Shown here: positions 51,013 through 60,000 of the stretch, piece by piece
How the letters are laid out: each line of letters begins with the position of its first letter
How positions within the stretch are numbered: position 1 is the stretch's first letter
Assembly (NCBI GenBank): GCA_964017235.1
Contig: OZ024936.1
Span: 16,530,496 to 16,594,495, forward strand
Origin: Sabellastarte sp. h YS-2021
Taxonomy: Eukaryota; Annelida; Polychaeta; Sabellida; Sabellidae
DNA length: 64,000 nucleotides
Direction of reading: 5' to 3'
The notes under the pieces: model-generated
Seen by the model: only the letters and a program-made list of their open reading frames with translations
The model's database searches: none
What the model was told of the DNA's origin: nothing
Translations under genes and position numbers: made by a program

Positions 51013-54000
51013 GTTTGTACACTCCTGACACTAGCTTTACTGAGTAAACATTGGCTGTACAACTTGTATTTATATAAAGTTTACTTTATATTTACTGCAA
51101 CTTAAGGATGGGTCAGAATGAAAATATCTACATTGGGAGGTTGCCAATGCAAAACCTGCCGATTTCAAGCCACCACATTCTAGTACACCCCAACCAAACA
51201 TGGAGGTTTCCTGTTAACAACATTGCAATAAAAGTCTCCAAATGCACAAAATATGAGCTACCCAAGTACATTTTCTTCTAATTTGTGGATAATTTCCAAT
51301 ATTTTAAGTTTTCCTTCCACTTTATCTGTTGACAAGCGAGATTGAGATCATATACTGTCTTAACAAAACATGGCAGTTCTGCTCAACGTATCGCTATAAA
51401 AGTCTGTAAATACAAAAAAGCCTAAAAGCCAAAAACATCTTTAGATTTGGGGTATACATGTTTCTGATATTTTAACTCTTCCTTCTAGTGTTGGTATCGA
51501 ATGATAATATGCACATCGATATCAAACCATATTTTTGCCTTGCGTATCAATCGATATTGAAATATCGGGGTATTAGATGCTTCCCTGGGAGAGACCTTCC
51601 AAACTCTTTCGCGAGGTTTAGTATTTCCCAAAACGTAAACAAATATGGCGTTTCCGCTTTAGCGGTAAGTGAAAGTTGACAAAAATAATATGAAAACCAA
51701 TGCATTCTTCAAAGATTGTCCTTTATTTGAATGAAAAACCCCATATTTGTACCTGTTAAGTAGTATATTTCGATATTGATATGGCACTCTACATTATTGA
51801 TATCGGCAAACTTTGCGTGAATCGATAAATATTTCAATATCGATAAACAATACCAGCACTACTTCCTTCCATTATATGTGTTGGCAAGTGAAATGGCGGT
51901 TTCAAAATCTAGTCATGGTATTTCAGTAAAATAATCTCGATACCAAGATACCAGCGCTTAAGTTGACCCATCCCTACACTGCAACTAGGCCATGGCAGAT
52001 GCTGTCCTTACCCACTTGACAGCTGCACAAATTCCAGACGATCTGGATAGGTATATGTGGATTTGTCGTACTCAGAAAACCTCAGACATGTGACCTTCTC
52101 CAAGTGAGCCATAGCTTCGTGAATCGACTGCAGCAACGCAGTATCTGTGGAATTAAGAAAACAAACTACGTGAGAAACAGTGAGAAAGTGAAACTACTGA
52201 GTATTAGATAAGAGCACACCGCCATAGGAATAAAGTGAGAAACCTAGAGAAAATGAAACTAAAGAGTAACAGGAGAGAGTGTGAACCATTTTTCAGAAAG
52301 TGAAACTACAGGGAGTGCTTCCAAAGTTATCAATAACTGACTCCAACAAACAAGCATTTGAGATTGTGAGAAAATGAAAGTAAGAAGTAACAAATGTGAG
52401 AGAAACCCCAATCACTAGTGCTGCATTTGATAGTTCTATCATTTAATGCCTCGAATCTGAAGTTCAGTTCACCACAACTAAAACTCACACCACATCCCAA
52501 CAGATCTTATTTTCGCCCATCTCTAAAACCTGTTTTCTATTGAATATGTGGCATAAATTATTTAAAATATACCTGGATTTTATATTTTACTATATTTTCA
52601 ACAAAGTAACAACATCTTATGTCAGATTTCTGCAATTTTTAATTGGTTTGGAAAATGTAGTTTCTATATTGGAACTAGATCAAAGTTCACTGGCTTGTAA
52701 AGATACCAAACATTATACCCGAAATTCGAAGCGATTTCACAGAACTACCATTCACGGACATGTAGCTTTCTCCCAACTGAGTTGTACATGTATTTACAAA
52801 CAAGCACAGCTATATCTGTGTACCCTATAACGAGAAGTGATTCAGCAGTTTGAAAACATGATACTACACATTGGTTGTTAAAAGAAATTGTTCCAACAAA
52901 GAAATCTTTACTCTTATAACAAAGGGCTTAAGTCCCTGTCGCAGAACCAAAGTGTAATTTACAGAAAGTTTTATCGTAAAGTCATGTAGCACAGGGATTA
53001 AGGTGGCAGTGTGTGTGTGTGTGTGTGTGTGTGTGGAGGGGGGGGGTGTTATTAAAAAAACAGACAGTGAACAGCAATGAACTAATATTAAAAAGTAAGA
53101 GTACATTTATTAAAATCATGATTCTGTTACAACACTCGCTACTTCGACATTTTGTAAAGGTTCACCTGTACAATGACAATAACATGTTGATCTTTATTTT
53201 ATTTATCTTTTTTTCCAAATCGGGTAATAAAAAATTCCTTTAATTATACATGTACAAGGTTTCTCTTAAAAAAAAAAAAAATAGAATGCCATTTGATTAG
53301 AAATTAAGTGTTCCCATGGGTTTAGCCAACTAGTGCTGTAACGATTTGACCAAAACTTGAGTCATAACTCGGTGGGTGATATTTAGAGGCAATGCAATTT
53401 AAACACTAGTTTAAAGAAATAAATAGTGATACACCAACCCAACTGGTTCTGAGATTGAAAACCGGTTTCCGGGGCTTTGAAACCGGTTTTCAATCTCAGA
53501 ACCGGTCCGATCACTAGTAACTAATAATCTGTAGATGCAAAGATATCGAAAATCCTTACCAGTGACACTAGAGGCTATCTCATAGTATATGTGTGTCGGC
53601 CACTTGTTGGTGTGAAAATCCGTATCCACTTTCCTCCTTTTCCTGCTGACACCACTGCTAATTGCACCTGATGACCTCTTGTCTCTGAGTGCCTGGAGAA
53701 ACTCCAGGGCTTGGCTTTTGTCAAGCAGCACGTCTCCAAAACAGGCCAGTCCATCAGCAGCTTCATAGCCGGTCTCCACCTGAAAATGCACACACAAAGG
53801 TATGAAAATTAGTGGTGTGGCGATTAGACGTATTGTCGATGAATCGTCGGTGACGGTGTAGAAATAGTCGATTATGGGTCGAACATCGCTCGGAAAAATG
53901 GACGAATAATCGACCATAAAAATTGGAGGCGATTCCCAGCACTAATGAAAATTGCTACTTACACCCAAGATCAGAACACAGGGTCAGTGTTTCCTGAGCC

Positions 54001-57000
54001 TCTTTTTTCTGGAGGTCAGTTGACCCCCTCCTTTGAAAACCGGGGGTCAATCAAAATTTTTGAGGGTCAGTTAGGCTTGACCCCCTTCTACTTAAACTGC
54101 CGGTTAGAAAAATAATGGACAAACAATACCTAAAATACCTTAAAAAGACAGTGTGTGTGTTAGAGTTACGAAATGTGGGGTACCATGTACCCATGGGCCA
54201 TCGAATATGGGGTACAAGTGATATTCTGCCAGATTTTCCTCAAAAAACAATGTTTAGATACACCCAGTTACTAAAAAGCAATAAATCAGATTTAAATTTA
54301 TGACTTTGAAAATAAATTATAGTACACTGTACATTGTTGTACATTCATAAAAATATCTGAAGGTATATCAGGGTAAAGAAAACAGTCAAAAAATACATTT
54401 GAATTTTTCCTCTTATTTTTGGATGATTTTTAAGGTAGCAAAAATGAACAGAAGCACTAATGAACTACTGAATATAGTATATGTTGATAGTTTCTAAAAA
54501 ATTATTTTATATTTACACTACAAATATGATATCTATACTGTTTGAAAGACAAATTATTGTAGTTTAAGTTGCTTTTTATTTGACAAAAATCCATTGAGTG
54601 GTTCCAAAGTTACAGTGATTTTGCTACAACCCCTGTAAATATTTTTGAATTTCAGAGGTAATATTTTTCCGGGGTTAAATATTCAAGAATTTCCGAGATT
54701 TAGTAGAACGTATCCCCCCTGCACAAGGTATATTTGTCATCGTTCGGAAACGTTGTTTCCAATGGTGTCCTGGCACAGATCACCTTTTCTTTCGATATGT
54801 AACGTTTCGAATAAGATTTGCACGGGTACATTATAACACTGGCCGTCGAAGATGGATCTGCGTAGCTCTCATCTCACATGAAATTTTAAAATATATAGCT
54901 TATCTTCAGTGCTGTTTTTATTGCATGTGCATCTATCTTTCATTAAAAAATAAATCTCGAGTCCTTTCTTGACTAACGCGAATGCGCATGCGTGACCTCG
55001 TGAACTCTTCACCTCTCGACCTTTTGATCCCACGCATGCGCATTGACAGGTAAACAAACAGGAAATCGGCCATTTTTGTTTTGAAATTGGAATAAATAAA
55101 GAATTGCTGCATATATTGACGAAATATCAGTATTTCTTTTTACAAATACTTCTGCGTCAGTCTGACGCTCAGTTAAATATTATGTGCGTAAATCGCTTGA
55201 TGTCGACGTAAATTTACGCACGTTTGTGCGTAAACGGAAACACTGAGGGTTCCCACAGACTTTTGATAACTGGATTCAAGGTCTTTCCAAGGATTTTCTA
55301 GGCCAACAACAACCATTCTCAAGCATATATTTTAAGCCACAGCCTCCTTTACCTCCCCTTCTAGCCATCCGTTCCTCCCACAAAATTATGGTTTTTTTTC
55401 ACTTGATTTTTTTCCCACAGCCTAGGGAAATATTTTCAACACTATGAGATATAGAAGTACTGTACCAGTACAAAGTTCAGGATACTTTCAGATCACTGTC
55501 AGTTATATAAAGTTCCAAACAATGTTTAAATGGAGAAATTAATGTTTAAAAGAAAGATAATGCATGTAAAGATGAAGTATTAAAACAAGATAATTCAATA
55601 GCAAGATGACAGCATTAATCAGTAATTTAAAACTAAAATTCAACACTCTTTATCTACATCTGTGGTAACACTCTCGCCTCCCACCTCTGAGGCCGGGGTT
55701 CCATCCCCATCACGGCCTCAAGTGGGAAAGCTGGTAGTTGCTTGCCGTTGGTCGGCAGTTTACAGTACAGAACCCTAACAAACTCTATGTACTGGTTTTC
55801 TCTGCCCTTCCAACTACCCGTCGTGATATGACCTGTACAGTGTTGAAAGCGACGTAAAACCCCAAATAAATCAATAAATAAATTATCTACATCTGCATGG
55901 CCAAATTATGGTTTAGATGTTTTGAATATTACCATGCATACAGAAGTGGTAATACATTCAATGAATGCTTATGTGTGGTGTTGGAGCAAAATCTGTGGCT
56001 CACTTGATGAAATTCTATCTCTTACAATGGGAAGCTATGAAAGTAAAATTCTTAATAAATTCTAATATGAATTAAAAGTGCTTAATCTGCATCAAAAGAC
56101 AGACCCAAAGGTGCAACAAGATTTTAAAGGTCAAGGTCACTACAAAAAGGTCAAATTAAGGTCACACCATGATAATACACACCTATAGCCCCTAACCAAT
56201 GTCCCTACCAAGTACCAACTTCCTACACCTTACGGTTTCCGAGATATAGCCCAGACAAGATTTTATAGGTCAAGGTCACTATGGCAAGGTCAAAGGTCAA
56301 ATCAAGGTCAGACCATGATGCTGCACACCTACACCCCCTAACCAATGTCTCTATCAAATATCAACTTCCTACACCTTACAGTTTCCAAGATATAGCCCGG
56401 ACAAAATTTTATAGGTCAAGGTCACTACAGCAAGGTCAAAGGTCAAATCAAGGTCAGACCATGACGTTGCACACCTACACCCCCTAACCAATGTCCCTAC
56501 CAAGTATCAACTTCCTACACCTTACAGTTTCCGAGATATAGCTCGGACAAGATTTTATAGGTCAAGGTCACTATGGCAAGGTCAAATCAAGGTCAGACCA
56601 TGACGATGCACACCTACACCCCCTAACCAATATCCCTACCAAGTATCAACTTCCTACATCTTACAGTTTCCGAGATATAGACCGGACAAGATTTTATAGG
56701 TCAAGGTCACTACGGCAAGGTCAAAGGTCAAATCAAAGTCAGACCATGACATTGCACAACTACACCCCCAAACCAATGTCCCCACCAAGTATCAACTTCC
56801 TACACCTTACGGTTTATGAGATATAGCCCACACAAGATTTTCAAACTCAAGGTCACTACGGCAAGGTCAAATCAAGGTCAGACCATGACGTTGCACACCT
56901 ACACCCCCTAACCAATGTCCCTACCAAGTATCAACTTCCTACACCTTACGGTTTCTGAGATACAGCCCGGACAAACTTTTTAACGCCACCCGCCAAACCG

Positions 57001-60000
57001 CCCGCCCGCCCATCCATCCGGACACCATGGGTGAAAACAATACCCCGACAGCCCTTAAGGGCTGTGGGGTAATAAAACTCAATGATGCAGATGCAGAAGT
57101 TGGGCAAAAACAAATGCAAGGACTTTTCGAGGATTTTATTCAATTTTGGCAAAATTCAAGGACTTTCAAGGCCTTGAAAATGAAGTAATTATTTTCAAGG
57201 ATTTTCAAGGATGTGGGAACCCTGGTACAGTTGCTTTGTTGGCCAGGTCAGGAAAGTTTCTTTTTCTTCAGAGAACTCACTCTCTCCAACACAGTGACTG
57301 CAAGCAATATCTACAGCCCATTAAACACAAAGATTGTACTGATGTGTCCTATCAACTGATAAAATTTTAATATACCTGGAATAGGTAAGCACTAGTCATC
57401 AAGGTTTGTTTTACTTTTATTATTCACAAAATTTCCTGGAATAATGCAGTGCATATTTCTAAAACAAATGCAAAATATCCGCTGTTAAACGCAACCACTG
57501 CAAAGTTGCAAAGTACACCAGTCCATTGAATATAGGACTTTTTTTTTTTAGATTATTTTACCATGATTCTATCAACATGGATTTTAATGCAACAATAAAT
57601 AGCAGCGGCACTCTAACAGAACTTACAGAAGACCTATAAAGATACTTTGTTTACTTATTTAATTTAATCTATGCAATACACAGTTGTATCTTGTAAACAG
57701 CACAGCAAAAAATCGTTTTAAATTGTTTTCCAATATTAAGCAGGAAAACTTCCTACTCAATCAACTCAAGTGACAGGACAACTCACTCTGTGGTAGACGA
57801 GTGCTATTTCTTGGCGGATCTCTCTGCAGATATCCTGGATCTGTCTGTGTTCCATGCTGTCACACATGCCCCCTGTGTGGATGAAGTTCTCATCACTGCA
57901 GTCAGAGTTGTCGGGTACTGGGGGCTCCTGAAATATACAGCAATATGTGCTGGATACAGGTGGGTCCTTAAATAAACACATATACACTGGATACTAGTGG
58001 TGGGAACGGTAAACCGACTTACTGCATCACATTTTGCTTAGGTAAAAATGACGAATTCTGCAAGGAATATTTTAGTACCCGTTTATTGAAAACGTCATTA
58101 TATTAGGCTTTCTACTGGTTAATACTTCGTCAAAACAGAGAAGAACATATAAATTTGAGGAAACATCTTACATTGTCACTTTATATTCCTGGTAAATAAA
58201 GTTTGTAAACTTCAAAACATCTTGCGAATACAGATTTCCTCTGTAAAATATACCTCATGCACGTTCGCATTAAATTTTCATGATCACGGTACCAACTTTC
58301 AAAATCTCAGATTTTGTTTGGTTTCAAAGCCCCGGAAACCTGTTTTTATTTGACAAACCAGTCCAACCACTACTGGGTACTGAAGGCTCCTTAAAAATAT
58401 ACATGTATAGAGGTATACTCCAGATACAGGAGGCTACTGAAATATACAAATATAAACTAGAGGATCGCTCGCAAAAAAAAAAGATAATGTTTTTGCATAG
58501 CAAAAACAAAGCGTCCCGAAAAGGATATAAAGGTGAGTGCTAAAGTATTAAGAAAATGCTTCGTTTCTAGCCTTATACTGTTGTGGCAACCAAAGTCGGT
58601 GCAGTCCGCTCTATCTAGCACGGTTTTCAAGATATAAGCATTTTTGTGTTTTGCAAAAAATTTGAATATTCAAAATGTCCGCTATATTTGGTGAGACAAA
58701 AATATTTTGAAAATTGGCATGGCTACTCTGCAGAGATACCCAGCAGGTCAAAAATTTTGTTGAGTTCGCTCCATCTAGCACGGTTTTCGAGATATAAGCA
58801 TTGAATGAGTTATTTGAGAAAAATTGGCTATTTGCAATACTTTTAAGAGATAATTCGCATTTACTCATTTTGAGTAGGTGAGTAATTATCTACGGGTCTG
58901 AAACTTCACCATGTGAAAGCTCTCCCAAAAGTACATGAATGAGTTATTTGATAAAAACTGGGTATCCGCAATAGTTTTTGAGATAATTAGCATTTACTCA
59001 TTTTGAGTAGGTGAGTAATTAGCTACGGGTCTGAAACTGCACCGAGTGAAAGCTCTCCCAAAAGTAGGTGAATGAGTTATTTGAGAAAAATTGGCTATTT
59101 GCAATACTTTTACAGATAATTTGCATTTACTCATTTTGAGTAGGTGAGTAATTAGCTATGGGTCTGAAACTTGACCATGTGAAAGCTCTTCCAAAAGTAG
59201 GTGAATGAGTTATTTGAGAAAAATTGGCTATCTGCAATACTTTTAAGAGATAATTCGCATTTACTCATTTTGAGTAGGTGAGTAATTATCTACGGGTCTG
59301 AAACTTCACCATGTGAAAGCTCTCCCCAAAGTACATGAATGAGTTATTTGATAAAAATTGGGTAGCCGCAATAGTTTTTGAGATAATTAGCATTTACTCA
59401 TTTTGAGTAGGTGAGTAATTAGCTATGGGTCTGAAACTTCACCAAGTGAAAGCTCTCCCAAAAGTAGGTGAATGAGTTATTTGAGAAAAATTGGCTATCT
59501 GCAATATTTTTAGAGATAATTCGCATTTACTCATTTTGAGTAGGTGAGTAATTATCTACGGGTCTGAAACTTCATGTGAAAGCTCTCCCAAAAGTAGATG
59601 AATGAGTTATTTGATCAAAATTGGGTATCCGCAATACTTTTAGAGATAATTAGCATTTACTCATTTTGAGTAGGTGAATATTTAGCTACGGATCTGAAAC
59701 TTCACCGAGTGAAAGCTCTTTGGGATAGCTGCTCTGCAGAGATATCCTGAAGATCAAAAATTCCGTCGAAATCGCTCTATCTAGCACAGTTTTCGAGATA
59801 TAAGCATTTCTATGTTTTGCAATTTTTGCGAAAAATTCGAAAATTCAAAATGGCTGCCATTTTTGGCAAGATAAATTTTTTTTGAAAATAGGCATGGCTA
59901 CTCTACAGAGATACCCTGTGGATCAAAAATTTCATCGAAATCGCTCTATCTAGCACGGTTTTCGAGATATAAGCATTTTTATGTTTTGCAATTTTTGCGA

